Shown here: in pieces, positions 13,014 to 25,220 of the stretch | Position numbering within the stretch: the first letter of the stretch is position 1 | Layout of the letters: each line of letters starts with the position of its first letter | Assembly (NCBI GenBank): GCA_021613535.1 | Contig: CP075496.1 | Location: 7,750,001-7,814,000, forward strand | Reading direction: 5' to 3' | Source: Adineta vaga | Lineage: Eukaryota > Rotifera | DNA length: 64,000 nt | Made by a program: the position numbers and the translations under genes | The notes under the pieces: generated by a model | What the model was told of the DNA's origin: nothing | The model's database searches: none | What the model saw: only the letters and a program-made list of their open reading frames with translations

Positions 13014-15571
13014 ATGAAATTAAAAGAAAAAGATACCAATTCGACCGATAAATCATCTGAATTGATAAAAAGTGATGGAAGTATTGAGAAAAAACAACCA
13101 AAAAAAAAGAAAACCAACAAGAAAAATTTTGAAGTTCGTATTCCTCGAATCATTGTTCGCAATCTCAACTTCAAAGTAACTAAATATTTCTTATAAATTT
13201 GTACTATCGATGTCTTATATAAGGTCAATGAAGATAAATTAAAAGCAGCTTTCGAAAAATGTGGTACTTCAATAAAAAATATTTCCATTGTATCAAGAAG
13301 TCAGTATAAAATCCATCTTTGATGATGAATCAATATTCTTTTATTTTTAGATGGTGTATCGAAAGGATTTGGTTTTGTGACATTTGATAAACTTGAAGAT
13401 GCACAAAAAGCAATTGAAACAATGAATGGTCAAAAGATGTTAGGTAAGTGAAATGATGTCGTGTTCATCGAATAGTGAATAAACGTCTCTTTCATCTATT
13501 TAGGTCGTCCAATGGCTGTTGATTGGTCCTTACCAAAAAATGTGTATGAAAAAATTCAAACAAAAGGTATATAGACAATGTTTATTGAACTTTATATGAT
13601 ATAAAATAATTCTGTTTATGAGGTTGATTTTGATATATAAAATCTTGAATATTTTCTCATGAATATGCATATTTACAAGCTTTTCTTTCCATTTAGAATC
13701 ATTAAAACCTGTTCGCAATGATAGTTATGGTATTCAATCGAAATCAACTTCACCTGTGATCAAAAAAGAAGAAATACCAAAAGAAAAGGATGAAGAAGAT
13801 TTCGACGAGGGGAACGAGAAGGAGGATGATGAAAACGAATCGGAAGGAGACGACGACGAAGAAGAAGAAGAAGAATCACCAAGTGAGTTGTCTTTCTTAT
13901 TTATTTCAAAAAAACTTTATCGAATTTTCATTTAGAAACAAGAACAAACGAAAGTAGTCGTGATGTTCGTGAACAACGTACTCTCTTTATTCGTAATGTA
14001 CCATTTGATGCAACTGAAGAAGAATTATCTAATCTTTTGTCTTCAAATGGTCAATATCAAGTCAGATCCTGTCGTTTAGTTATTGATCCTATATCAAGAC
14101 ATCCACGTGGTACTGCATTTGCTCAATTTGCATCAACAGCTGATGCTGAAGCATGTTTGAATCTACCATTTACACTTCGTGGACAACAATTACAAACTGA
14201 TATGGCATTAGGTCGTGGTGAACTTGTAAAAGCAAGAGAAATACGTGATCAAAAACAAGAAAAGAATAAAAAACATGATCAACGTAATTTATCATTAGCA
14301 AATTGTGGTGTCATATTAAATATCAATGAATTAGATGGAAATGAAAATGATTTACGAAAACGACAAAAACTTGAAGATGTAAAAAAACAAAAACTGCAAA
14401 ATCCATCGTTTTTCATCTCACCAACACGTTTGACCATCCACAATTTACCAACAAATGTGGATGATGACAAATTACGAAAACTTATCATTGATACATTAAA
14501 AGAAGATAAAATACCGATGAAAAATATTAATCTTAATGAATGTCGAGTGATGAAACAGAGTAAAGACGCAAAAAAATCTCTTGGTAAGAAAAACATTTTC
14601 TTAGTAGTATTGAGTATCTCTTAGATATAAGGATAAAAATGTTAGATGATAAAATTAAACAAAATTATCTCGCCGACATTGCTTTCATTTAATTCTTGCA
14701 ATATCCTAGCTCATGCATATTCGTCTGATATTTTTAGTAATCAATTAGAAGTATTTTAGAAGAAAAAAAGACGATCTGTTGTAAATTTTATTGATGTTAT
14801 CAATAATAATCTTTGATATCATAGTCATTACTCTGCCCTTTTTGATAACATAACATTTTATCGTAGCATGGTGCGATGTTCTTTCGATAATTCTTTTACA
14901 CTAGCAATGGCGTGATCATATGAGTATATAAATCAACAGATGTATCTTCTCAGCATTTTTCTTTCCTTCCATTGTGATATCTGTACCTGTCAATCGTATA
15001 AATAGCGCTTATAAATATATACTAGACGAAGATTTTTGCTTTTCTTTTAGGTTTTGGTTTTGTCAATATAGCTCGTCATGAAACTGCACTACGATTGATC
15101 GAATTACTTAATAATAATAAGTATGTGTTTGGTCCAAATCGACGACCAATTGTGCAATTTTCTGTTGAAAATCGTCGTGCATTACAATTACAAGAACAAC
15201 GACGTGACCGAATAAAGGCTAAACAAGAATTACTAAAGAATCCAACGGATAAAATATTATCATTTGAAACTAATCGAAAGAAAAAAGAACGTTCTCATCT
15301 GTTAGAACAAACAAGTACGACTAAAGTACGCCTTAGTGAGATCATGAAACAACAACAAAATGCAGAAGCCAATGACAATGAAAATGAAACTTCCATGGAA
15401 ATTGAGAATGATAAATTAAATTCAAATGGTCAAAACAACAAAAAATCGAAGATGAAGAGATTAAAAACAAAATCAAAAACTGAAATTCGAGACAATACAG
15501 ATCGAATGATTGCTAAATCTCGATATAAAACACCATTACCACAAAAGACAAAAACGAAATGGTTTGAATAA
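13014..15571 (+). CDS. RBM28: RNA-binding protein 28 (Nop4 family), nucleolar ribosome biogenesis factor
   Basis: This is a nucleolar RRM protein of the Nop4/RBM28 family, needed for 60S ribosome assembly and linked to spliceosomal snRNPs in vertebrates. Exons 13014-13175, 13224-13299, 13351-13443, 13504-13566, 13697-13882, 13936-14583 and 15051-15571 give 582 residues. A basic start is followed by an RRM with RIIVRNLNFK and GFGFVTF (about residues 45-118). An acidic Glu/Asp block comes next, then an RRM with RTLFIRNVPF and GTAFAQF, then one with RLTIHNLPTNVDDDKL and GFGFVNIA. IFGP-type RRPIVQFSVENRR and the family C-terminus KTKTKWFE close it. Human RBM28 has four RRMs; the first is missing here. 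The last intron (467 bp) is much longer than the others. An acceptor (TTTGTATATTTTAG) abuts the ATG, with no upstream coding exon seen. Confidence 0.92.
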
Positions 15572-15781
15572 TATTATTTCAAGTAAATCAGTTCAGGATA
15601 TCTTTTGTCCGTTTGTTTTTGTTTTCAATTCTATTAAATACAAAACACCTAGACTCAATTTTGTCTTTTATTTTCATTCTAATGTAGATTACTACTTTTC
15701 CAACGATTACAATCTTCACTAATTATGATATAAGATACATTCTCAATAATAGAAAAACTTTTTTTCCCTTCTAGATAAACT
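15572..15781 (+). promoter_or_regulatory. RBM28-IDI1 intergenic spacer with acceptor-like signal before IDI1
   Basis: This 210-bp spacer lies between tandem genes. It ends in a strong pyrimidine tract plus AG (CTTTTTTTCCCTTCTAG, AG at 15773-15774) seven bases before the IDI1 ATG. IDI1 has no upstream coding exon, so the acceptor either closes a 5' UTR intron or receives a spliced leader. Confidence 0.55.
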
Positions 15782-16564
15782 ATGATGATCAAATCCATGA
15801 TAACACGACCATTGAACATTATCTCAACATCTAGCCGTACATTAGTATCTGCTTCACATACAGATTTTCTTGACAAATATGATCCCCAACAAGTATCATT
15901 ACTCTACGAACCATTGATGGTTGTTGATGAAAACGATCAAATCATTGGAGAAGTAACAAAGAAAGACGCACATCTTTTAGAAAATATCGAAGGTGAACAA
16001 TCATTGGTACATCGAGCATTTTCATTTTTCTTATTCGATAATTCTACTACACCATCTCGTCTTATTTTACAACAACGTTCTTCAGAAAAAATAACATACC
16101 CATCATTATGGGCAAATACTTGTTGTAGTCATCCATTATACAACGATATTGAAATGAACGGCATCGATGGTGTTAAACATGCTGTTATTCGTCGAGTAAA
16201 ATATGAGCTTGGTTATGAATCAGATTTAGATTTAGTTTATTTAACACGAATTTTCTATCAAGCAAGAAATATTCCTGATGATGGTATCTTTGGTGAAAGT
16301 GAAATTGATTATATTATTGTTGCTAAACATAAACAAACTCCAAAATTAGATTTATTAACCGATTTTAAATTAAATGTCAATGAAGTCGAACAAATTCAAT
16401 CAGTTACATTGAAAGATTGTGAAGAACTTGTTGACCAAGGTTTAGCCACGCCATGGTTTAGTCGAATTGTAAAAGAAGGTTTATTAGCAAAATGGTGGAC
16501 AGCATTGGATAAAAATGAATTGAATAGTGATGGACAACAGTCCGATAAGATTATACAATTGTGA
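15782..16564 (+). CDS. IDI1: Isopentenyl-diphosphate delta-isomerase type 1
   Basis: This enzyme interconverts isopentenyl diphosphate and dimethylallyl diphosphate at the end of the mevalonate pathway. The single exon encodes 260 residues. The Nudix-like fold is recognisable from LLYEPLMVVDENDQIIGEVT, the catalytic Cys segment WANTCCSHPL (C114/C115), RRVKYELG and the metal-binding acidic segment GESEIDYI (residues 171-178). The C-terminal PWFSRIVKEGLLAKWW matches the usual end of the domain. The first 28 residues (MMIKSMITRPLNIISTSSRT and on) could be a mitochondrial leader, and no C-terminal peroxisomal tripeptide is present. It lies 210 bp after RBM28 on the same strand. AATAAA signals occur shortly after the stop, around 16637 and 16665. 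Confidence 0.96.
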   Translation: MMIKSMITRPLNIISTSSRTLVSASHTDFLDKYDPQQVSLLYEPLMVVDENDQIIGEVTKKDAHLLENIEGEQSLVHRAFSFFLFDNSTTPSRLILQQRSSEKITYPSLWANTCCSHPLYNDIEMNGIDGVKHAVIRRVKYELGYESDLDLVYLTRIFYQARNIPDDGIFGESEIDYIIVAKHKQTPKLDLLTDFKLNVNEVEQIQSVTLKDCEELVDQGLATPWFSRIVKEGLLAKWWTALDKNELNSDGQQSDKIIQL

Positions 16565-17425
16565 TATTTCAGACATATGTTTGATTTTGATAAATATGTG
16601 CGTATGTTCTATTTTATGACAGCGAAGATCTGTTCGAATAAAAACTAATTTTCAATATCTTATTAAATAAAAACTCGATAGAAATTCAATGAATTTAAGT
16701 ATAATGTTGAATGCGTATTTCTTTCTTGAAAAAAAGATTCAATTGAAAAGTTATTTTCTCATGACAAATTAATTTGATTAATTAAATATATGAATAACAT
16801 GATTGATTTCGACAATCACCGATTTCTATTGTTTTAAAGCGGCATATTTCGTGAAACAAACAACTAGACTGTGCTAATTTATGATGCAAGGTCTGTGTCA
16901 ATGTGTGAAAATCGAATCTCTCAAGTTATTATAAATTTGACACATAATTAGATATCAATAGGAATATTTTTTTTCAGCACACGCATATCATCATGTGTTT
17001 TGTATTCTATTTGAACTCATGCATAGTAGGTTCGAATAAATAAATAAATTGAATTTCGTTCCACTCAAATTTCATCAGATTGAAATATTGAAATAATATT
17101 CTCAACGTTTGTTGTTATTCATTTATTTTTTCAACCTAACAGATGTGTTTCTTTTTCATATAGCCTAATGTCGGTTTAGCAAAATAAAGATCAAATAAAT
17201 AAATCAAGCGATAGAATGACGATGGAAAAAGAATGACGACGATGATGACGACGACGAAAATGTTCAATAGTGAATGATAGAAAGGGAAATATAGAAAAAG
17301 AAGAAGAAGAGAAGATGAATGAATTCATTTTTCTCTTTTTCGTCGGTCATTTTCGTGTTGACCTTGCATGTTTTCCTTTTCTTAATACTCATTCATAGAT
17401 ATACATTCAAAGCGAAAAGCAGGAA
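16565..17425. other. Intergenic region upstream of the Axin-like gene
   Basis: This region holds IDI1 3' flank with poly(A) signals and then AT-rich DNA. A GAC/GAT trinucleotide run (about 17217-17260) and a GAA run (17297-17313) lie just upstream of Axin. An in-frame stop lies upstream of the Axin ATG. No other coding region is seen. Confidence 0.45.
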
Positions 17426-18985
17426 ATGTATAGCGATACAGAGTGTACACGTCGTACAGGAGGTTCAGTTCGTAGTTGTCAATCAACATCTTTATCAAAT
17501 CGTTATATTCGTGGTCTCGGAAGTAATCAAGATCTATCCAAACGAACACAACTTCATCCGTCACCATCCATATCTGAAATTATTTATAATAATGAAACAT
17601 TTCCACTACTAGCTGAATTTCTTCAATTTCATGGACGTGAATCATTAGTTGGATTTTGTGCAATTGTTATTGGAATATCCAATTTATCTTCAGATAAACG
17701 TCAAGCTTTATATGCTGTACGTGCTGCTTATAGACAATATATCAATGATGAATCGATATCGACAAGTTGGTTACAATCAAGTACAAGAGAATATATTCGA
17801 GAACAAATTTCTCAACGAACATTTGATCCATACAAGATTTTTCAACCAGCTATGAGAGATATGTTACAATATATAAAACAGAATTTCTATGCAAATTTTC
17901 TTTCATCACAAATTTGGAAAAATCATTTACTCAAGAAACAACAACAAGAAAAACGAATCAAAGTTTTAAATGCATCGACACCAAAAAAATTAAATGCATC
18001 GATAAGTACATCAACGGTGAAACCATCAAAACAATCCAATTCTAAAAGAGATATTCTAACGAATTTCAATGGAAATAAAACCCTTGGTAAGATATTTATG
18101 TTCAATTATAAACAAGTTACGTTATCATTTTTGGAAGTTAGTTTATCCGATAGATTTCAAATGAACTAGTAAACTGAGCAGATGTTTCTTCTCTATAGGA
18201 AATTATAGGTTAAATGAATAAGATTCTTTTTTTATTTCAATAGTAAAGGTTAAATTTGCTTTTATCTGCTATTATTCTCCTTTTGTCTTTTCTATATAAT
18301 AATATCCTAATTGAATACCAAATCTAATCTTTTATTGATATCTGGTAAAATGAGTTTTATACGAAATTATTTCTTCTTTGAATTAGGAAAAAACTGAGTG
18401 CATTCATGTAGTTCTTAAAATGATGATTTATCAATATTTAAGATTTGAGTTATTAAAGTTTTACATTTATACTCATCAACATAGAAAGTTTTGTGAATTT
18501 ATATAATTAAAAATCATCATTGTTTCATCAGGATTTCTGTCAAAAAACTCATCTCTTGATAGTCTTGGCAACATTCTGAATATATATTTTATTTAACCGA
18601 CTTTTTATTTGAAGGTTCAACAAATTCGATAATGTCGACAACAACGATATCAGCAGTAGCAGTAGTTAAAACACCACTAGCATGTTTTATTCAAAATAAA
18701 GATGTACCATATATGATTTATTTGAATATACCTGTGGAACGTGTTACACTAGGTGATATAAAGTCACGCATTCATCATTTGGCTGGAAAAAAATTCGATA
18801 ATCAAAGCAGTGAATGTCATTATTATTTTAAACGTCGAATTGATCCATCAGAAATGTGTTTAATGAACGATGGTACCTCATCCATGCCTACATATGTTTA
18901 TGAAGAAATCGATAATGAAGACATTCATACACCTGTACCACATCTCGATGGCACAATCGTGTGCAAATTTGATTTTTCAAATTAA
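17426..18985 (+). CDS. AXIN: Compact Axin-like protein (RGS + DIX)
   Basis: Axin is the scaffold of the beta-catenin destruction complex in Wnt signalling. Two exons, 17426-18086 and 18615-18985, encode 343 residues. Residues about 58-170 form an RGS domain (FPLLAEFLQFHGRESLVGF, then KRQALYAVRAAYRQYIND, FDPYKIFQPAMRDMLQYI and NFLSSQIW), the part that binds APC in Axin. Residues about 240-343 form a DIX domain (VPYMIYLN, VTLGDIKSRI, CHYYFKRR and a C-terminal VCKFDF), which polymerises with Dishevelled. The RGS+DIX pair occurs only in Axin among families I know. Human AXIN1 is about 860 residues; the linker here is about 70 residues with no visible GSK3 or beta-catenin helix. An in-frame stop upstream supports this start. 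Confidence 0.85.
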
Positions 18986-20321
18986 ATAACTTTATTATTT
19001 TTTTTTTGTGCATTATGTTATTCTTGTTGTGCTCCATTGGAAAGAGCCATGAATTTCTGTTTTTTTTCTAATGTATCTTCGTTTTTTTTTCAATGGGCAT
19101 TGCACAGCATCATTTTTCCTAATTAAATCCATCAAGCACAAATCTACTATGTCACTTGCATACCATCCTTCGTTCATACCTAGTTGCGCACAACAGCAGA
19201 AAAAGGCGTTCTGATAACAGAGCGAGAGAGAGAGAGCGCGCGCATCTTTTTTAAGCCGATTAATGACATGCCATATCTTTCTCATCGTCGACGACGGTAG
19301 GAAGAATAATGGGTATATTCAACATCTACATCTCTAAAGTTTTCCAGAGCCAAGAAAAAAATAGAAAAATAAAAAACTTCTTTTTCATTCTTGCTCTCTC
19401 TCTCTCTCTTTCTTCTTTAGTCTATCCTGTTAGTCTTTTATTCAAGTCAGTTTTGCACTTTATCCTTTATCTCTCTCGATGAGCTTTGCTAAATGTAAAT
19501 TTTCCATTTATTTTGTACTTAGAAACTAGTTTGTCAGTTGTCTTATGAAGTAGATCTATTCAAATGTAGACAGATTGAATATTTTCGGTATCTTAGTTGA
19601 GTATCTGCGTTTAATTAACGACAACTTTTGAATGAAGAAACCATTATAATATAAATTGTTTAATTTTAATAAAATCATCAATACACAATGTTTGTTGTTA
19701 GAAACGAGAGAGCGAGAGAGAAAGAGTAACTTAAAGTTACTTACTCTTTTTCTCTATACGTCATAATTGTAAGAGCAGATGAGATAAAAAGCGGAAATCA
19801 TTGTTTCTTTTTTTCTGTCGTTTTTTAATGATGCGACATCCACAATTATCCTTACGGCATATAGTTAAAACTTTGTCATTTTATGTGACTTTTTTTTCTC
19901 AGACTAGGAGAATAAGCCAGTGAACCAGGCATCGCACTGATTTATTCATTTTATTGCATAACTTTATTTTTTGTTAAATAGTGGATTATTCTTCTCCTTT
20001 TATTTTCTTCTCTTACTTTCTTTTTCAAAGAATGTCCTATTTACTGTTGTCATTATTATTTTTTTACGTTCGAATTAACAAACCAAAAGGACTTCTCTCA
20101 CATCTGATATTTAGCATGTTTTTCGCTTCCCGTTAGTCTACTTTTATGTCTTCCACAGGCAGAGAAAAAAAACTAACTACAGAAAAATATCTAAGATTGA
20201 TTTAACAACAGAGATATGTACGAAGCAAAGAATACAGAAAGGGTGAGCAATATTAAAGAAAATATTAACTTATCTCTTCATTAGTTTGGTTAAAAATGAG
20301 AGATAATAGGCCACATGTCAT

Positions 20322-20354
<33 letters not shown>

Positions 20355-20584
20355 AATAATCTGTATTACTTTAAGCTGAGTCAGCACCAGTCGCGTTTTC
20401 TTTAAAAGATACATGCAACTATCTATACTATCTATAAGTGAGTTTAATGGGAAGAATTTATTTTGATTGTTATCGATGCTTATTCATAAAGTTCTGGTGT
20501 GTATAATGCGAATTTTAATGATAATCATTCTCTTTTAGAAAGCTCTAAATATTTCATTTAACTCGATTTTTTCTCTTTTTGGAG
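18986..20584. other. Gene-free 1.6 kb with simple repeats
   Basis: No coding region is seen. It holds GA/GC repeats (19221-19242), CT repeats (19394-19412), a GAGA run (about 19706-19725) and a CA/TA microsatellite (20321-20354). The end contains the 5' flank of the guanylate cyclase gene, with a pyrimidine tract ending in AG directly before its ATG. Confidence 0.45.
20321..20354. repeat. (CA)n(TA)n microsatellite
   Basis: A compound dinucleotide repeat of ACACAC then TATATA, about 34 bases, lies in the spacer before the guanylate cyclase gene. Confidence 0.9.
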
Positions 20585-23500
20585 ATGATGATGTTTTTAA
20601 GTTTAAATATCATTAATTTGGAACTTTACTATCGTATTTTTATTCTATTGCTATTTCCTTCCTCCTATTTCTGTCAAAATATTATTTATGACATTTCACC
20701 TACGAATACAATTACTATAAATTTAATATTAAATTCTAATGTATCTCTACTAACAAACACTTCAATTGTGAAACGTTTACCATCATCTAGTAATGATTTA
20801 TTGACTTCAACAGGAATACTTTTAAATGCTACTAATATTCAATCAGTTGTATTCACATGGAATACAGGCGATTGTTCATATCCAATTGCCTTGGCTAATA
20901 CTTATCCGATGAAATATATCAGTAGTCCAATATGTTTTACTTCGATATCAACAATAAGTAATTTATTGCAATTAACAAGTACGAGTGAACAGTTAGGCGA
21001 GGCAGCTGTTACATTGATGAATTCGTTTTCATTACATTATTTTTCCATGATTTTAAGTGATTCAAATGCATTCTATTCAACCTTAGCACAACATTTTTCT
21101 AGTTCTTTAACACAACGAAATTACGTACTTGAACGAACAATATTGTTATCAAATTTTTCAGCTGTATTTTCATCAAATTCATTTAAAAGTCGAGGTTCGT
21201 ATATTGATTTTTATTAGAAAAATTTCCCGAAATATCAATGTAATTGTTTTTTTCTGAATCTAGTGTTTTTTATTATGTGTTCATTTGATGATGAATTAAC
21301 ACTTTATTCGAATATTTCATCTTTATATCAATCAATTATTTCAACATTTGGCCAAGTTGCTTTTATATTTGTTCGTTGGTCACATCATTTTCTTAGTTTT
21401 TATACGACACAATTTTTACCAAACACGACATTATATTCATCGTCATCATTTCCAATTCTTCATCTTTTACCATTGGATAGTAGTATGACAAGTAGTTTTG
21501 ATAATACGGTTTTGAATTATCAACAAAATATTCTTAATCCAACTCCATTAATAACATTTTCCGATGATGTAAACACATTTTTTCTTTTTTAATTAATTAA
21601 TTTTAAGTTTGATTTGTTTTTCTCTTCGATTATTTTCAAGATTATTTTTACTTTGAGTGAACTTGAAAGTGTGGACTTATTACGACAAACTTTACCATCG
21701 AATCTAACCTCAACAAATTGGTCGACTTTGTTTGGTCCTATTACATTTACTGGTACTCAAGAACGTTCATTTCAGTATTTATTCATTGGTCGACAATGCA
21801 ATGGAGCATGGGCGATATTCAAATCGGTTGTGAATTCAGTATTGACAAACTATGAATCGAGCACAACGAATTGTATTAATTATCCAAATGGTGACGTGAT
21901 TGTTACAGAAGATAGTGGTAAGAAACAATTACTTTGAGTGAGGATATATATTTAGATTTGTTGAGCGAGGCCGATGTTTGCCTGCAGATAGATAATTTCT
22001 ATTTATTTTTAATCTATACTAGGTTGGCGTACTTTACGTATTGTTCTTTTATCTTTGATGGGTGTTGTTATTGCGTGTATTGCTGCATTAATTGCTTTTT
22101 TTGTCGTCCGGTAAGAAAAATGAACTTAATAATGAGATAGAAAAAAGAATCTTTAAACTTATGAAAATATTTTGTTCGATAGAAATCAACGTAATCGTAA
22201 ACAAATGTCTCGCGGTCCAAATAAGATTATTTTATTACCAGACGATATAATGTTTGTTATGCCAAAAGGTTCAATATTTACAAGCAAAGTTTGTTTAAAA
22301 AGATATTTCATTTTCATTATCTGTTTATTTATTTTCATAGGTTAATTTAAAAAACGAACCACATGAGCGTAGTAATGCATCTATACGTAGTGACGAAATT
22401 CAAGCTGGAAAAACTGCTCGTTATAATGTAAGTAGGATATTATTTGATGCTAGATGAAAGATAGAATATAAATATTTAGGGTGACTTGGTGGAAGTGAAA
22501 AAATTACATATTGGTCCACTATCTTTGCGTACAAAAGTCATGCGTGAATTACGGGCATTAAAAGATTTACGTCATGAAAATGTGAATACTTTTATTGGAC
22601 TTTTTATTGATCAAAATGCGCCAGCTTTAATATATGAATATGGTCATCGAGGTAGTCTTGAAGTATGTATATCGACTTTTTCTTTCGATGAAAAATACAG
22701 TGTTGCTAGAGAATGAAGTATTCTGATTAGAAATATAATCTTTAATTTTGATAAAGTCATTTTATGTATTGCTTTTGTTTAGGATATTCTTAAAAAAGAA
22801 GAAATCAAACTTGATTGGAATTTTAAATGGTCGATGCTTAATGATCTCGTTCGAGTATGATTATTATATCTTTGATTTGATTTGATGTATTCTTTCAATA
22901 AAAAACGAATTTTCATTCTTAGGGTATGAGATATTTAACTAATTCATCAATACGTTGTCATGGAAATTTAAAATCACGAAATTGTATCGTTGATTCACGT
23001 TGGGTATTAAAAGTAACAGATTATCATTTGAATGAAATATATTCGTTACAAAATGCACCAAGACAAGTTGATATTGGCGGTTTGTACAGAAAAAGAAAAA
23101 GAAAAAGAAATCCCTTTCGATTGGTGAAAGAAATATTTCATATTTAGATCTATTATGGATGTCACCTGAACATATTCGTACTTCGATTATTAAAAATGAT
23201 GTTGCTACAGTCATGACAAGTTCAGCAGCTGGTGATGTTTATAGTTTTGGCATTATTATGCAAGAAGTTATCCTTCGTGGAGCACCATTTTGTATGCTTG
23301 ATCTGACACCACAAGGTAAAATTTATTAAAATAGAAGCAAAAGAAACCATTTCATTTGTTCTACATCGATATTTAGAAATAATCGCAAAAATAAAAAAAC
23401 CACCACCATTATTAAGACCATCTGTATCAAAACAAGTTGCACCACCAGAATATATCAATTCAATGAAACAATGTTGGGCTGAACAAGCAGAAACAAGACC

Positions 23501-25220
23501 ATCATTTAATGATCTTTCTCAGTCGATAAAATTGCTCAATGGTGGAAAGTAAGATATGAATTTTGAAACGATTTAACTAAATAAAGAAAACTTGTTTATT
23601 TTTTTTTCTAGAAAAGTGAATATTGTTGATACAATGTTTAAAATGTTAGAACAATATTCTAATAATTTGGAAGATTTAATTAAAGAACGAACAACACAAC
23701 TTGAAGAAGAAAAAAAGAAAACCGATAAATTATTATCTCAAATGTTACCACCGTATGATCATCATTCAGTGAATTACATATAGATGAACTTTTTTATTTA
23801 CTTTATTTAGAACTGTAGCAGATAGTCTAAAATCGGGCAAAGCTGTCGAAGCTGTTTGGTATGAATGTGTGACAATTTATTTTTCAGATATCGTTGGATT
23901 TACAACAATATCAGCATTGAGTAGTCCCATGGAAGTTGTCGATTTACTCAATGATTTATATACGATGTTTGATTCAATCTTGGAAGATTTTGATTGCTAT
24001 AAGGTTTGTTTTGAACAAATTGTTTACATTTTCTGAATAGTTTGTATCTACAAAAATATTCAATCTAGGTGGAAACAATTGGTGATGCTTACATGGTTGT
24101 TAGTGGTCTTCCAATTGAGAATGGAAATATACATGCTTCAGAAATAGCTACAATGGCATTAACATTGTTACATGCTTGTGGAAAATTTAAAATTCGTCAT
24201 ATGCCTGGCGTACCATTGCAACTACGTATTGGACTACATTCAGGTGCATGTGTAGCTGGTGTTGTTGGTCTTAAAATGCCTCGATATGTAAATGATTGAT
24301 TATTGAAAAGACATTCATTTAATTCTATATTTCTAGTGTTTGTTTGGTGACACTGTGAATACAGCTTCTCGTATGGAATCAACTGGCATGGGTAATATCA
24401 ATAGAATTTTGTATTAAATTTTTAAATAATTTATATTTTCTGAAAATATTTTAGCTTATCGTATACATTCAAGTGAAACTACAGCTGGTCTTCTAGAAGA
24501 AATAGGTGGTTTTCATCTAGAATTTCGTGGTGTTACAGAAATCAAGGTAAAATAAGATTGAAAAAGTCGGATATTAACGGAGGAAATTTCTTTTGATTTT
24601 AGGGTCGAGGTAATTATAAAACATATTGGCTTAGTGGAAAAGATGGTTTTGATAAAGAATTACCAGCACCAGTGATTTCAGACAATAATCATGGGTATGA
24701 AAAGAAGAAACACGTATTTGTTTAAAATCATTCGTGTGTATTTTAGTCTTGATAAAGAATTGGTTAAATTAGCAGAAAAAAGTGCACGAGAACGTGAGAA
24801 ACGCGAACGTGAACAGCGTGAACGTGAACAACGTACGCAAGAAGCTAAAGAAAATAAAGCAACGACTACTTCAACAAATAATGAAATTCAAGTCAAACCA
24901 ATCATTGAAACCATATCATCTGATCAAAAGCCAAAATATTCAAAAACTTCCCATACTAAAAAGACAAATGGTGATCATGATGTGAATACAACAGATGATT
25001 TATTAAGGTTTGTTTTACAAATAAAGAAGGCAAAAACAAAGTATTGATCTTTTTTATTTTGTTTAACTATAGATTCAGTCCACCAATTGATCAACAGCAA
25101 ACTTCACGTGTCTCTAGTTCAGGAGAGAAATTTCCAACAACTAGTGCACTTCCAGCTAAATTACAACAGATGGATGGACCAAGTGGACCGATCAGAAAAT
25201 CGACAAAAGCAAAATGGTGA
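20585..25220 (+). CDS. Receptor-type (membrane) guanylate cyclase
   Basis: This single-pass receptor makes cGMP from GTP. Nineteen exons: 20585-21194, 21264-21568, 21641-21917, 22023-22110, 22183-22288, 22341-22427, 22480-22662, 22783-22854, 22923-23079, 23148-23315, 23377-23548, 23612-23752, 23811-24003, 24069-24287, 24337-24391, 24455-24546, 24603-24694, 24747-25007, 25073-25220, giving 1141 residues. Order: signal peptide, divergent ANF-receptor-like ectodomain (to about 397), one membrane helix ([20 protein letters not shown]), kinase-homology domain, coiled-coil linker ([18 protein letters not shown]), cyclase domain (about 790-1000) and a charged tail. The kinase loop is HGNLKSRN, lacking the catalytic Asp, as in this family. 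Cyclase metal ligands ([15 protein letters not shown]) and the guanine-selecting Glu and Cys ([22 protein letters not shown]) are present, so it should be active on GTP. Ligand unknown. Confidence 0.93.

Noticed and set aside
15782-16564. Intronless IDI1 as a horizontal transfer candidate
   Set aside because: Its sequence is animal-like (WANTCCSHPL, RRVKYELG), base use matches neighbours, and a possible acceptor lies in its leader.
17030-17045. GGTTCGAAT resembling a tRNA B box
   Set aside because: No acceptor stem, D-arm or anticodon arm could be drawn around it.
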